Shown: in pieces, positions 1-8,050 of the stretch
How positions within the stretch are numbered: position 1 is the first letter of the stretch
Layout of the letters: each line of letters begins with the position of its first letter
DNA from: Ornithinimicrobium sp. F0845
GTDB taxonomy: Bacteria; Actinomycetota; Actinomycetes; Actinomycetales; Dermatophilaceae
Assembly: GCF_023015765.1 (NCBI RefSeq)
Contig: NZ_JALKAL010000015.1
Span: 40,550 to 104,549, forward strand
DNA length: 64,000 nucleotides
Direction of reading: 5' to 3'
Program-made: the position numbers and the translations under genes
The notes under the pieces: generated by a model
Databases searched by the model: none
What the model was told of the DNA's origin: nothing
The model's input: the letters and a program-made list of their open reading frames with translations, nothing else

Positions 1-1548
1 GAGGACCGGGTCGTCGAGCGCATCGAGACCGAGCTGCGCGACAGCGACTGGGACGGGGCCGCGATGGCTGCGGCGAACGGGTTCATCGACGTCAGGGCCG
101 AGGGGGCGAACGCCGGCCGCAACGCCATCGGGATCGGTCTGGGCGTCGCGGCCATCGGGGGCGCCGTCATCACCGTGCCACGGGTGAGGCGGCGCCTGGC
201 CGACCGCCGGCGCAGGGAGGATGAGGCCGAGGAGCTCGCGGCCACCTCCGAGCAGATCGGTGGCCAGCTGGTCGCCCTCGACAACGCCCTGGCCTCCTCG
301 GAGACCGAGCTGCAGTATGCCGAGGCAGAGTTCGCGCCAGAGCTCACCCGCCCCTTCCGCGAGGCGGTGGAGGCCTCGCGGGCCGAGGCGGTGGAGGCCT
401 ACCGGGTGCGTGAGCAGATCGGGGAGGTCTCCGAGGTGACCGCCTACAACAGCACGATGGACCGGTTCCGGGCGCTGCAGGAGCTCATCGCCCGCGCCGA
501 CACGCGCCTGGACGAGCACACGGAGGCGTTCAACGACCTGCGGCGCCTGTCCGACCGCGCTCCTGAGCGCATCGAGGAGCTCGCCGCCGGGATCGCCGCG
601 GCGACCCGCACCCTGGACGACACCGAGCCGTTGCTGGCCGCCCGCACAGATCTGCGCGGTGGGCAGCGGGAGCAGTTCGGCGACGTCATCGCCGGCTGCC
701 GGGCACTCCTCGGGCAGGGCGCAGCGTCGGTGGAGCTCGCGCGGGAGCGGTTGCGGACCGAGGGTCCGGAGGACGCGGTCCTGCCGATCAAGGCGGCCGA
801 GCAGGCGCTGTCCGAGGTCACCGCTCAGACCGACCTGCTCGCCGACGTCGACGGGCTCGTGGCGAGCTGGAACCAGTTGCTGGAGGAGGCCGGCGCCTCC
901 CTGATGGGGGACCTGGCCGATGCCGAGCGCCTCGCGCCGCAGGATGCAGCCGTCGGTGCCCTCGTGACGACGGCGCGCACCGCACTGGGCCGGGTCCCGG
1001 ACGCTGCGGAGGACCCGGTCGACCTGGCCGCCGAGCTCGGGGAGATCGAGCGGGCCTTGGACGCGGCGCTGGCCGGCTACCGCGCCGAGGAGGAGAAGCA
1101 CCTCAAGGCGGTCGGCCGCGCCGAGAGCCAGCAGCGGGTCGCAGAGGCCCGGGTCAAGTTCATGGACAGCGACCTGCAGCGGGTCTGGTCGTTGACTCCG
1201 GAGTCGCAGCGTCGCAGCGCCCAGGCGGCACGCGACCTGCTGGCCCAGGGTGTCGCGCTCGTGCAGTCCGACCCCGAGACCGCCGAGCGCACCCTGCAGC
1301 AGGCCGCCAGCCGAGCTGACGCAGTGGCCCGCGCGCTGCCCACCGTCAGCGTGCAGACCGGCGGCGGGTCGGGTTGGGGTGGCTCGGGCTGGGGTGGCTC
1401 CGGCAGTTCCCGCAGCAGCTTCAGCAGCTCACGGAGCTCGTCGCGCTCGCGCAGCTCCTCTCGGCGGTCGAGCTCGCGTCGATCGAGTTCCCGTCGGTCG
1501 AGCTCCCGCCGCTCGAGCTCACGTCGTTCCCGCGGCGGCCGCTTCTGA
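1..1548 (+). CDS. TPM domain-containing membrane protein, C-terminal part (5' end outside window)
   Basis: The frame is open from base 1, so the ATG at 64 is internal and the N-terminus is missing. The first visible residues (DRVVERIETELRDSDW, then AANGFID) look like the end of a TPM (YgcG-type) domain. A membrane segment follows (GLGVAAIGGAVITVP), then an Arg-rich stop-transfer and about 350 residues of Glu/Ala/Arg-rich coiled coil. The end is Gly/Trp/Ser-rich and finishes in five RRSSS units encoded by a 15-bp tandem repeat at about 1465-1535. It is probably a membrane-anchored envelope protein with a long cytoplasmic coiled coil. The family's biochemical function is not known to me. Confidence 0.75.
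   Translation, partial: EDRVVERIETELRDSDWDGAAMAAANGFIDVRAEGANAGRNAIGIGLGVAAIGGAVITVPRVRRRLADRRRREDEAEELAATSEQIGGQLVALDNALASSETELQYAEAEFAPELTRPFREAVEASRAEAVEAYRVREQIGEVSEVTAYNSTMDRFRALQELIARADTRLDEHTEAFNDLRRLSDRAPERIEELAAGIAAATRTLDDTEPLLAARTDLRGGQREQFGDVIAGCRALLGQGAASVELARERLRTEGPEDAVLPIKAAEQALSEVTAQTDLLADVDGLVASWNQLLEEAGASLMGDLADAERLAPQDAAVGALVTTARTALGRVPDAAEDPVDLAAELGEIERALDAALAGYRAEEEKHLKAVGRAESQQRVAEARVKFMDSDLQRVWSLTPESQRRSAQAARDLLAQGVALVQSDPETAERTLQQAASRADAVARALPTVSVQTGGGSGWGGSGWGGSGSSRSSFSSSRSSSRSRSSSRRSSSRRSSSRRSSSRRSSSRRSRGGRF
1465..1535 (+). repeat. 15-bp tandem repeat coding for RRSSS pentads
   Basis: About five copies of a 15-base unit (consensus CGGTCGAGCTCCCGT) lie in frame at the end of the TPM protein gene and give a basic Arg/Ser tail. 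Differences between copies are mostly at third codon positions, so the peptide repeat is kept while the DNA drifts. Confidence 0.8.
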
Positions 1549-1610
1549 ACCTGCCGGACGGAGGTCTGGAGCCCACAGCAGGTCCTGGCGCAGCCGTCCA
1601 CGCCGGCAGT

Positions 1611-1684
1611 TCGTCTTCGAGCGCCTCCCGTCTCATCGGGCCGACTGCAACCGGCTCGAGGATGAGCTAGGGGCTCGAAGACGA
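1611..1684. repeat. Imperfect inverted repeat, possible bidirectional terminator
   Basis: TCGTCTTCGAGC (1611-1622) is perfectly complementary to GCTCGAAGACGA (1673-1684). Inside these arms CTCATC pairs with GATGAG. It lies between the TPM gene and the decayed pth copy, which converge, so a terminator is plausible. No T-tract is visible. The rest of 1549-1738 shows no gene. Confidence 0.5.
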
Positions 1685-1738
1685 GCCACTGCCGTCGCAA
1701 AGCGCCCTCAGACGACAGCCGCCCGCGGCGCCCTCAGC

Positions 1739-2093
1739 TCAGCGACCGTGGAACCGGCCCTGTGTCGCTTCAAGCCCCGTGTGCACCAGTTCGGTCACCG
1801 CGTCGGCGCCGTCACCGATGAGCAGCTCGACGTCGACCCGGTCCCGGGAGGGGAAGTCGGAGTGCACATAATCCGCGGGGTCCTGGCGCCCCGGCGGACG
1901 CCCGATGCCCAGCCACACCCGCAGGTAGTCCTTGGTCCCCAGGGAACCCGTTGCGGCCACCCCTCACCCCCACCACGCTTGAGCTTGATCGCACCGAAGT
2001 CGATGTCCAGCTCGTCATGCACCACCACGACCTGCTCCAACGGCACCTAGTAGAACCGCACCAGCGCAGCCACCGGGCCACCGGAGACGTTCA
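1739..2093 (-). pseudogene. Decayed duplicate of the 3' part of pth
   Basis: This stretch aligns with 3213-3583, the C-terminal two thirds of the intact pth gene downstream, including the same TGA stop position and a run of more than 35 identical bases in the middle. Decay is clear. A net 17-bp deletion replaces the codons between the stretch matching 3425 and the one matching 3444. One base is inserted nearby. A TAC-TAG change makes a stop where the intact gene has Tyr-Lys (YKVP). There is no start codon or N-terminal half. The copy and the intact gene flank the toxin-antitoxin pair as direct repeats, so the duplication probably came with that module. Confidence 0.9.
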
Positions 2094-2119
2094 GGGTGCA
2101 TCAGCACGTTTCTGCATCC

Positions 2120-2137
2120 GATAACTCATGAGTTATC
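2120..2137. promoter_or_regulatory. Perfect 18-bp palindrome, probable operator of the toxin-antitoxin operon
   Basis: GATAACTCATGAGTTATC is its own reverse complement. It lies directly in front of the XRE-MNT gene and is AT-rich against its surroundings. XRE antitoxins usually repress their own promoter through such palindromes. It contains the first ATG (2129-2131, out of frame) and the ORF's nominal start at 2128, which argues that translation really begins at GTG 2146. Confidence 0.7.
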
Positions 2138-2145
2138 ATCGACGT

Positions 2146-2601
2146 GTGCCCGACTACGGCGACATCGTGAGGACGAGGCGCGAGTTGCTCGGGCTGTCGC
2201 AGCGCGCACTCGCCGGGCGGGTCGGCGTGACACAGCCGATGATCAGCGCGATCGAGGCCGGTACGCGGACCCCGACGGAGCCGGTTCGGGCAGCGATCGA
2301 TGCCACCCTTGCGATCCGACCGTCAACAGCACTGCACGCCCGTCTCGGTGAGGTCCGAGCCATGGTTCGGCGGCACGGCGGCCTGCACGCCACGTTGATC
2401 GGCTCGGCCGCCCGCGGCCAGGACACGATCGGTTCAGACCTCGACCTCTTGGTCGAGTTCGAGTCCGACCGCGACATCGTTGACCTGCTGGCACTCGAGG
2501 CCGACCTGGCCGAGCTCCTGACCGTCCCGGTGGATATCGTCTCGGCCGGCTCCACCGGTCCGGTCGTCGAGGACCTGCAACGAGGGGCCGTCCCGCTGTG
2601 A
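2146..2601 (+). CDS. XRE-family antitoxin fused to an MNT nucleotidyltransferase domain
   Basis: The protein has a helix-turn-helix in roughly residues 5-55 (RRELLGLSQRALAGRVGV). A minimal nucleotidyltransferase domain follows with the signature GSAARGQD...GSDLDLLVEF, whose two Asp residues match the metal-binding pair of MntA-type enzymes. In MNT/HEPN systems the MNT protein neutralises the HEPN RNase, in studied cases by adding AMP to a Tyr. The frame is open from 2128, but I prefer GTG 2146 because 2120-2137 is a perfect palindrome. It overlaps the next gene by 4 bp (GTGA). Base composition is less GC-rich than the neighbours, consistent with transfer. Confidence 0.88.
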   Translation: MPDYGDIVRTRRELLGLSQRALAGRVGVTQPMISAIEAGTRTPTEPVRAAIDATLAIRPSTALHARLGEVRAMVRRHGGLHATLIGSAARGQDTIGSDLDLLVEFESDRDIVDLLALEADLAELLTVPVDIVSAGSTGPVVEDLQRGAVPL

Positions 2602-2942
2602 CCGATGCCCGGCTCGCTCGCCGACTTTCCGATCTGACCGCGTTCGCGAGGGAGGCAGAGCACGTCGTTGCGCAGGGGCGGGACAGGTACCTCGCTGACG
2701 ATGCTGATGGCGCGCTGCTCCGCAACGCGGGCGAGCGGGTCCTGATCAAGGTGGCAACAGTCGTCGAGAAGCTGCCGGACTCGTTCCGGCAATCGCACCC
2801 GAACGTGCCATGGGTCGCGATCATGCGGATGCGCAACCTCGTGGCCCACCACTACGACAAGGTGAATGCCGACCTCATGTGGACCGCGCTCACCACACGA
2901 ATCCCTGGTCTCGCCCGTGAGCTCGGGCTGACCGAGGACTGA
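2598..2942 (+). CDS. HepT-like HEPN-domain ribonuclease toxin (DUF86)
   Basis: A 114-residue all-helical protein. The HEPN catalytic signature R-x4-H appears as RNLVAH, followed by HYDKVN. The His-Tyr after the motif is the region where HepT toxins are AMPylated by their MNT partner. It starts at GTG 2598, overlapping the stop of the XRE-MNT gene, so the pair is translationally coupled. Family knowledge makes it an endoribonuclease that halts growth or acts in phage defence when the antitoxin is lost. The catalytic Arg and His are present and there is no frameshift, so it looks functional. Confidence 0.85.
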   Translation: MTDARLARRLSDLTAFAREAEHVVAQGRDRYLADDADGALLRNAGERVLIKVATVVEKLPDSFRQSHPNVPWVAIMRMRNLVAHHYDKVNADLMWTALTTRIPGLARELGLTED

Positions 2943-3005
2943 TCGGCGGTACCTCTTCGACGGACGGCAGCCGCACCGCATCCGGCGCCGCGCGATACTA
3001 GGCAG

Positions 3006-3071
3006 ATGATCTCCGACGCTCTCGCTCGGGCCCTCCGCGAGGCCGGCGTGCGCTGGGAGACCGCCTCGTGA
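3006..3071 (+). pseudogene. Short ORF remnant, possibly the N-terminus of a lost gene
   Basis: A 21-codon ORF (MISDALARALREAGVRWETA) ends in TGA. It resembles the start of small actinobacterial proteins that I recall only vaguely and cannot name with certainty. A second short frame follows (VTDPTAYIEAGPP) and stops soon after. The whole 2943-3212 gap between the toxin and pth has no intact gene and looks like debris. Confidence 0.3.
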
Positions 3072-3212
3072 CCGACCCCACGGCATACATCGAGGCAGGC
3101 CCCCCGGCTAAGCGAAGTGCATCCCGATACCGCTAGAGGCGCTGCACCCACCCCGTGAGAAGCCGCCAACGCCAAACCCCGACGAGGCCAGCGCCGGTGG
3201 CCGGAGCAACAG

Positions 3213-3803
3213 TCAGCGGCTGTGGAACCGGCCCTGCGTCGTCTCGAGGCCCGTGTGCACCAGGTCGGTCACCGCGTCGGCGCCGTCGCCGATGAGCAGC
3301 TCGACGTCGACCCGGTCGCGGGAGGGGAAGTCGGAGAGCACATAGTCGGCCGGGTCCTGGCGCCCCGGCGGACGCCCGATGCCCAGCCGCACCCGCAGGT
3401 AGTCCTTGGTGCCCAGGGACTGGCTGATCGAGCGCAGCCCGTTGTGGCCGCCCTCGCCGCCACCGCGCTTGAGCTTGATCGCACCGAAGTCGATGTCCAG
3501 CTCGTCGTGCACGACGATGACCTGCTCCAACGGCACCTTGTAGAACCGCACCAGGGCTGCGACCGGACCACCAGAGACGTTCATGTAGGTCATCGGCTGG
3601 GCCAGGATCGCGCGCGGACCGGGGGCGCCCCCGGGCATCGTGCCGAGGCGGACCTCACTGACCCACGCCCGGCCCTTGTGCTCCTTGGCCGAGGCTCCCG
3701 CCTGCTCAGCAAGCTCCGCGATCACCATCGCGCCGATGTTGTGCCGGTGCCCGGCATACTTCGGCCCGGGGTTGCCCAGGCCCACCACCAACCAGGGGTC
3801 CAT
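3213..3803 (-). CDS. pth: Peptidyl-tRNA hydrolase
   Basis: Pth cleaves peptidyl-tRNA released from stalled ribosomes and so recycles tRNA. The 196-residue protein opens with [19 protein letters not shown], holding the active-site His and conserved Asn. It has MTYMNVSG (substrate-binding Asn) and [18 protein letters not shown], with the catalytic Asp and the glycine-rich lid. Length is normal. Start ATG 3803 follows a GAGGAG ribosome site. It lies downstream of rplY with a strong hairpin between, the usual actinobacterial rplY-pth order. Its last 371 bp are duplicated as a dead copy at 1739-2093. Confidence 0.97.
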   Translation of the reverse strand: MDPWLVVGLGNPGPKYAGHRHNIGAMVIAELAEQAGASAKEHKGRAWVSEVRLGTMPGGAPGPRAILAQPMTYMNVSGGPVAALVRFYKVPLEQVIVVHDELDIDFGAIKLKRGGGEGGHNGLRSISQSLGTKDYLRVRLGIGRPPGRQDPADYVLSDFPSRDRVDVELLIGDGADAVTDLVHTGLETTQGRFHSR

Positions 3804-3845
3804 CGTTGCTCCTCGGGTCGCGAACTACGGGCAGGGAACGGCAGC

Positions 3846-3880
3846 GGGGTTGCCCCGGACGCGTGGTCCGGGACAACCCC
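3846..3880. terminator. Strong hairpin between rplY and pth
   Basis: GGGGTTG-c-CCCGGAC pairs with GTCCGGG-a-CAACCCC around a 5-base loop, giving 14 pairs with one mismatch. It sits downstream of rplY and upstream of the pth start, so it probably ends or attenuates read-through from rplY. No T-run follows, which is common in actinobacteria. Confidence 0.65.
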
Positions 3881-3989
3881 GAGAGTATGCCGTGCGCCGC
3901 GGTCTCGCACGGACGTTTCAGGCGCGTGCGGCGAGAGTGCGCGCCGCGATCAGGGGCGCGCTCGTGCGTGCGGCGGTCGTGCGGAAGGC

Positions 3990-4655
3990 TCAGGCGTCCT
4001 CGGCCGGGGCCTCGGCGGCGGCCTCCTCGTCGGCAGCAGCCTCGGTCTCCGGCTCGTCCGCTTCGATGCCGGCCTCGCTCTCGGCCTCGGCCAGCTCGGC
4101 CTCCAGCGCCTCCTCGGAGATCTGCTGGGTGACGTTGACCAGCAGGGCCTCCGGGTCGGTGACGAGCGTGACGCCCTCGGGCAGCTCAACCTGGCCGGCC
4201 AGGATCTGGCTGCCGGCCTCCAGGCCCTCGACGGAGACGGTGAAGGACTCCGGGATGCTCGTGGCGTCGGTCTCGACGGCGACCTCGGTGTAGTCGGTCG
4301 TGACGACCGTGTCCGGGGCAGCCTGGCCCTCGACGTGGATCGAGATGTCGACGACGACCTTCTCACCCTTGCGGATGATGACCAGGTCGACGTGCTCAAT
4401 GGTGCGCTTGATCGGGTCGCGCTGCACGTCCTTGGCCAGCGCCAGGTGCTGCTCTCCATCGACGTCCAGGGTGAGGACCGCGTTGGTGTGCTTCAGCGCC
4501 ATCATCGTGGCGTGGCCCGGGAGGGTCAGGTGCAGCGGCGGGTTGCCGTGTTCGTAGAGGACCGCGGGGATCTTGTCGGCGCGGCGGACGCGACGGGCCG
4601 CGCCCTTGCCGAACTCGGTGCGCTTCTCGGCGGAGATGGAAAGGTAGTCAGCCAT
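3990..4655 (-). CDS. rplY: 50S ribosomal protein L25/general stress protein Ctc
   Basis: L25 binds 5S rRNA. The 221-residue protein has the long Ctc layout: an N-terminal 5S-binding beta domain (about residues 1-95, starting MADYLSISAEKRTEFGKGAARR) and a C-terminal TL5-type domain (about 100-185). An acidic Ala/Glu-rich tail of about 35 residues follows, ending AEAPAEDA. ATG 4655 follows a GGAGG ribosome site. It stands between prs/DUF1697 and pth, the usual actinobacterial setting. The tail is low-complexity and unlikely to be needed for RNA binding. Confidence 0.96.
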   Translation of the reverse strand: MADYLSISAEKRTEFGKGAARRVRRADKIPAVLYEHGNPPLHLTLPGHATMMALKHTNAVLTLDVDGEQHLALAKDVQRDPIKRTIEHVDLVIIRKGEKVVVDISIHVEGQAAPDTVVTTDYTEVAVETDATSIPESFTVSVEGLEAGSQILAGQVELPEGVTLVTDPEALLVNVTQQISEEALEAELAEAESEAGIEADEPETEAAADEEAAAEAPAEDA

Positions 4656-4858
4656 GTCTGGGCCTCCGTGGGGTCAGGTCCGTGGGGTCGGAATCAGCGG
4701 TGGGGCCTCGACGCGGGGCGCGGCACGACACGGCAGCGGGCCGCGTGGAACGGCTCAACCGCGTCGATTCACGGACGCGGCCACTCCTTCGTGCAGCGTC
4801 CCTCGCCGAGGCAACAGTGGATCAGTCTAGGTCAGCCGGTCCCCACCGGCCAACTCGG

Positions 4859-5398
4859 TCAGCACCAGCGGCGGGAGACCTCGGCCAGCACCTTGGCGGT
4901 GCGTGCGCTCGACAGCCCCAGCGCGCCGGCCAGCGAGGTCCCGAGCGGGTCGACGTCGCCCGGTGTCGCGTGGCTCCACATCATGTTGACGCTGCGCCCG
5001 TGCACCACGATCCGGGTCTGGTCGGTGGACCGTTCCTCCACCGCGGCCATCACCTTCCGCGACGGCGCCTCCCGCAGCAGGCTGATGTAGTGCCGCTGGA
5101 GGGGACCGGACCGCTCCCCCAGCCCTACGGCATACTCGCTCAGCTCGGAGAGCTCCGCCTGGCCGAAGACGATGGTGGGCACCTCGAAGCCGCGGTCGGC
5201 CAGGAAGGCCGACTCCAGGGCGTCCTCGACCCGGGCGAGCGATCGCATCCGGGTGGTCACGCAGAGGTTTCCGGTGTTGAGGTAGGTCTCGACGTCGGTG
5301 AAGCCGGCTGCCTCCGCGCTCGCCCGGACCGCGTCCTTGGGGAACTTGCGGGTGGACCCGAGGTTGATCGCCCGCAGGAAGCCGACGTAGGTGGGCAT
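4859..5398 (-). CDS. DUF1697 domain-containing protein
   Basis: A 179-residue protein that begins YVGFLRAINLGSTRKFPKD and has YLNTGNLCVTT. These are the hallmarks of DUF1697, where the RAINVGG and NTGNV-type segments form the family core. The function is unknown. No catalytic residues or membrane segments can be named. It lies 7 bp downstream of prs and so is probably cotranscribed with it. About 200 bp separate it from rplY and hold no visible gene. Confidence 0.85.
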   Translation of the reverse strand: MPTYVGFLRAINLGSTRKFPKDAVRASAEAAGFTDVETYLNTGNLCVTTRMRSLARVEDALESAFLADRGFEVPTIVFGQAELSELSEYAVGLGERSGPLQRHYISLLREAPSRKVMAAVEERSTDQTRIVVHGRSVNMMWSHATPGDVDPLGTSLAGALGLSSARTAKVLAEVSRRWC

Positions 5399-5405
5399 CG
5401 GCCGC

Positions 5406-6389
5406 TCAGGCGTGTCCGTCGAACATGCTCGTGACCGACCCGTCCTCGAAGACCGCGCGGATCGCCTGGCTGATCAGCGGCGCGATGGACAGCTCGGTGA
5501 TCTTGTCCAGCGCCCGGGCCTCGGCGCTGATCGGCAGCGTGTTGGTGACGACCACCTCGCGGGCCACCGAGTTGGCCAGCCGCTCGACGGCCGGACCGCT
5601 GAAGATCGCGTGCGTCGCGGCGATCACGACGCTGGCGGCCCCGTCCTTCATCAGCGCGTCGGCCGCCTGGCAGATGGTGCCGCCGGAGTCGATCATGTCG
5701 TCAACCAGGATGCAGGTGCGGCCGGCGACCTCACCGACGACCCGGTTGGCGACGCTCTCGTTGGGGCGGGTGATGTCGCGGGTCTTGTGGATGAAGGCCA
5801 GCGGGGCACCGCCCAGGCGCTGGCTCCACTGCTCGGCGACCTTGATGCGGCCGGCGTCCGGGGAGACGATCGCCAGGTCCTCCTTGCCGTAGTTCTTGCG
5901 CACGTAGGAGGCCAGGATCGGCAGCGCCATCAGGTGGTCGACGGGGCCGTCGAAGAAGCCCTGGATCTGTGAGGTGTGCAGGTCGACGGCCATCAGCCGG
6001 TCGGCTCCGGCGGTCTTGAACAGGTCGGCCATCAGGCGGGCCGAGATGGGCTCGCGGCCCCGGTGCTTCTTGTCCTGGCGGGCGTAGCCGTAGAACGGCA
6101 GCACCACCGTGATCCGCTTGGCCGAGGCGCGCTTGAGCGCGTCAACCATGATCAGGTGCTCCATGATCCACTCGTTGACCGGCGCGGTGTGGCTCTGGAT
6201 CACGAAGGCGTCGCAGCCGCGGACCGACTCGTTGAACCGGACGTAGATCTCGCTGTTGGCGAAGCTGTAGGCGTCGGTCGGCACCAGCTCGGTGCCCAGC
6301 GTGGTGGTCACCTCCTCGGCCAGGCTGGGGTGCGCCCGGCCGCTGAAGACCATGAGGTTCTTCTGGGTGGCCTTCTGGATGCCGGTCAC
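5406..6389 (-). CDS. prs: Ribose-phosphate pyrophosphokinase
   Basis: Makes PRPP from ribose 5-phosphate and ATP for nucleotide, His and Trp synthesis. The 327 residues match family length. It has FSGRAHPSLAEEV near the N-terminus, the FNESVRG loop, the ATP-binding KKHRGREPISARL region, and the PRPP loop ILVDDMIDSGGTI. The frame stays open to 6581, but GTG 6389 gives the standard N-terminus (VTGIQKATQKNLMVFSG) and overlaps the glmU stop by 4 bp, so glmU and prs are coupled. The extra upstream residues are glmU sequence in another frame. Confidence 0.96.
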   Translation of the reverse strand: MTGIQKATQKNLMVFSGRAHPSLAEEVTTTLGTELVPTDAYSFANSEIYVRFNESVRGCDAFVIQSHTAPVNEWIMEHLIMVDALKRASAKRITVVLPFYGYARQDKKHRGREPISARLMADLFKTAGADRLMAVDLHTSQIQGFFDGPVDHLMALPILASYVRKNYGKEDLAIVSPDAGRIKVAEQWSQRLGGAPLAFIHKTRDITRPNESVANRVVGEVAGRTCILVDDMIDSGGTICQAADALMKDGAASVVIAATHAIFSGPAVERLANSVAREVVVTNTLPISAEARALDKITELSIAPLISQAIRAVFEDGSVTSMFDGHA

Positions 6390-7972
6390 GCCTGGCTCCC
6401 TTCGTCCTGGGAGTGAGTATGCCGTGCGCCCGGCTCGGTCTGCCCGGTCGCCTCCGTCTCGTCCCCGGACGGTGAGCTCTCCGCGGGTGCGGCCGTGGCG
6501 CCGGCGGGTGCCGGTGCTGCCGCGGCTGCTGCCTCCGCCGCGGCCGCGGTCCGGGTGCCGGCGCGCTTGCGGGCCACCCACCCGTCGATGTTGCGCTGGC
6601 GGGCCCGGGAGACGGCGATCTGCCCGGGCTCGACGTCGCCCGTCAGGGCCGACCCGGCACCGACGTAGGCCCCGTCGGCGACGTTGACCGGGGCGACGAG
6701 CACGGTGTCGGAGCCGACGAAGGAGTGGCGCCCGATCGTGGTGTGGTGCTTGTCGACGCCGTCGTAGTTGGCGAAGATCGTGCCCGCCCCGATGTTGGCG
6801 CCCTCCTTGATCGTGGCGTCCCCGGCGTAGGTCAGGTGCGGGACCTTGGCCCCCTCGCCGATCACGGCGTTCTTCGTCTCCACGAAGGCACCGATCTTGC
6901 CCGCGGCACCGAGCTCGGTGCCGGGCCGCAGATAGCTGAACGGGCCGACGGTGGCTTTCGGTCCGATGACGGCCAGCTCGGCCTGGGTCCGGACCACGCT
7001 GGCGCCGTCCCCGACCTCCACGCTGGTCAGCGTCGTGTCCGGCCCGATCACGGCGTCCGCCCCGATGGTGGTGGCCCCCAGCAGCTGGGTGCCGGGCCGG
7101 ATCACCGTGTCGCGACCGATCGTGACGTCCACGTCGATCCAGGTGGTCGCCGGGTCGACGACGGTGACCCCTTCCCTCATCCAGCGGGTGACCGTGCGCT
7201 CGTTGAGGATCCGGCCCAGCTGGGCGAGCTGGACCCGGTCGTTGACGCCCTCGGACTGCCAGCGGTCCTCGACCACGTGCGCCCGCACGGGTCGGCCCGC
7301 CGCCCGGGCCAGGCCGAGCACGTCGGTGAGGTACTTCTCGCCCTGGGCGTTGTCGGTGCCCACCTGCGCCAGGCAGTCCCGGAGCACCTGGGCGTCGAAG
7401 GCGTAGATCCCCGAGTTGATCTCGCGGATGTCCAGGGCATCAGCGTCCTCGCCGCCCTCGTCGCGGGCCTTCTGGGCGTCCTTCTGCTCGACGATGCGCA
7501 GGACCTGGCCGTCCGCGTCACGCACCACCCGGCCGTAGCCGGTGGGGTCCTCCAGCACGGAGGTGATCACCGTGACGGCGTTGCCGCCCGCCTCGTGGGC
7601 GGCGGTCAGGGCCTGCAGTGTCTCGGTCGTCAGGAGCGGCACGTCGCCGTAGGTCACCAGGACGGTCCCGGACAGGTCGGGCGGCAGGACGTCCAGGCCG
7701 CACTCCACCGCGCGACCGGTGCCCTTCACCTCGTCCTGGTCGGCGATGCGCGCCTGCGGGTCGACCTCGGTCACGTGCGGCGCCACGAGCTCGCGCCGGT
7801 GCCGGACGACGACCGCCAGGTGCTCGGGCGCGGTGCCTCGGGCGGCGTGGATGGCGTGGCCCACCAGGGTGCGCCCCGCGATCGGGTGCAGCACCTTGGG
7901 GGTCTCGGACTTCATCCTGGTGCCCTCGCCAGCGGCGAGGATGATCACGGCAACCGGGCGGTTCTCGCTCAC
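6386..7972 (-). CDS. glmU: Bifunctional GlmU (GlcNAc-1-P uridyltransferase/GlcN-1-P acetyltransferase)
   Basis: GlmU makes UDP-GlcNAc for peptidoglycan. The N-terminal pyrophosphorylase half has LAAGEGTRMKSETPKVLHPIAG and TYGDVPLLT. The C-terminal left-handed beta-helix has hexapeptide repeats and the acetyltransferase site (PHLTYAGDATIKEG, NYDGVDKHHT). The 528 residues include an added Ala/Pro/Thr-rich tail of about 60 residues (AAAAEAAAAAAPAPAG), common in actinobacterial GlmU and of unknown need. Start GTG 7972. It leads the glmU-prs pair; the epimerase gene ends 78 bp upstream. Confidence 0.97.
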   Translation of the reverse strand: MSENRPVAVIILAAGEGTRMKSETPKVLHPIAGRTLVGHAIHAARGTAPEHLAVVVRHRRELVAPHVTEVDPQARIADQDEVKGTGRAVECGLDVLPPDLSGTVLVTYGDVPLLTTETLQALTAAHEAGGNAVTVITSVLEDPTGYGRVVRDADGQVLRIVEQKDAQKARDEGGEDADALDIREINSGIYAFDAQVLRDCLAQVGTDNAQGEKYLTDVLGLARAAGRPVRAHVVEDRWQSEGVNDRVQLAQLGRILNERTVTRWMREGVTVVDPATTWIDVDVTIGRDTVIRPGTQLLGATTIGADAVIGPDTTLTSVEVGDGASVVRTQAELAVIGPKATVGPFSYLRPGTELGAAGKIGAFVETKNAVIGEGAKVPHLTYAGDATIKEGANIGAGTIFANYDGVDKHHTTIGRHSFVGSDTVLVAPVNVADGAYVGAGSALTGDVEPGQIAVSRARQRNIDGWVARKRAGTRTAAAAEAAAAAAPAPAGATAAPAESSPSGDETEATGQTEPGARHTHSQDEGSQA

Positions 7973-8050
7973 GCGGAGTCGCTCCCAAGGTCTCGGGGAT
8001 ATGGCACGGTGGCGGCCCTCGGGGTCACCCCACTGGATGCTACCTGTCCG

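Noticed and set aside
3222..5090. A 622-codon plus-strand open frame across pth, rplY and DUF1697
   Set aside because: It is the antisense of three clear minus-strand genes and arises from high GC; its protein has no family features.
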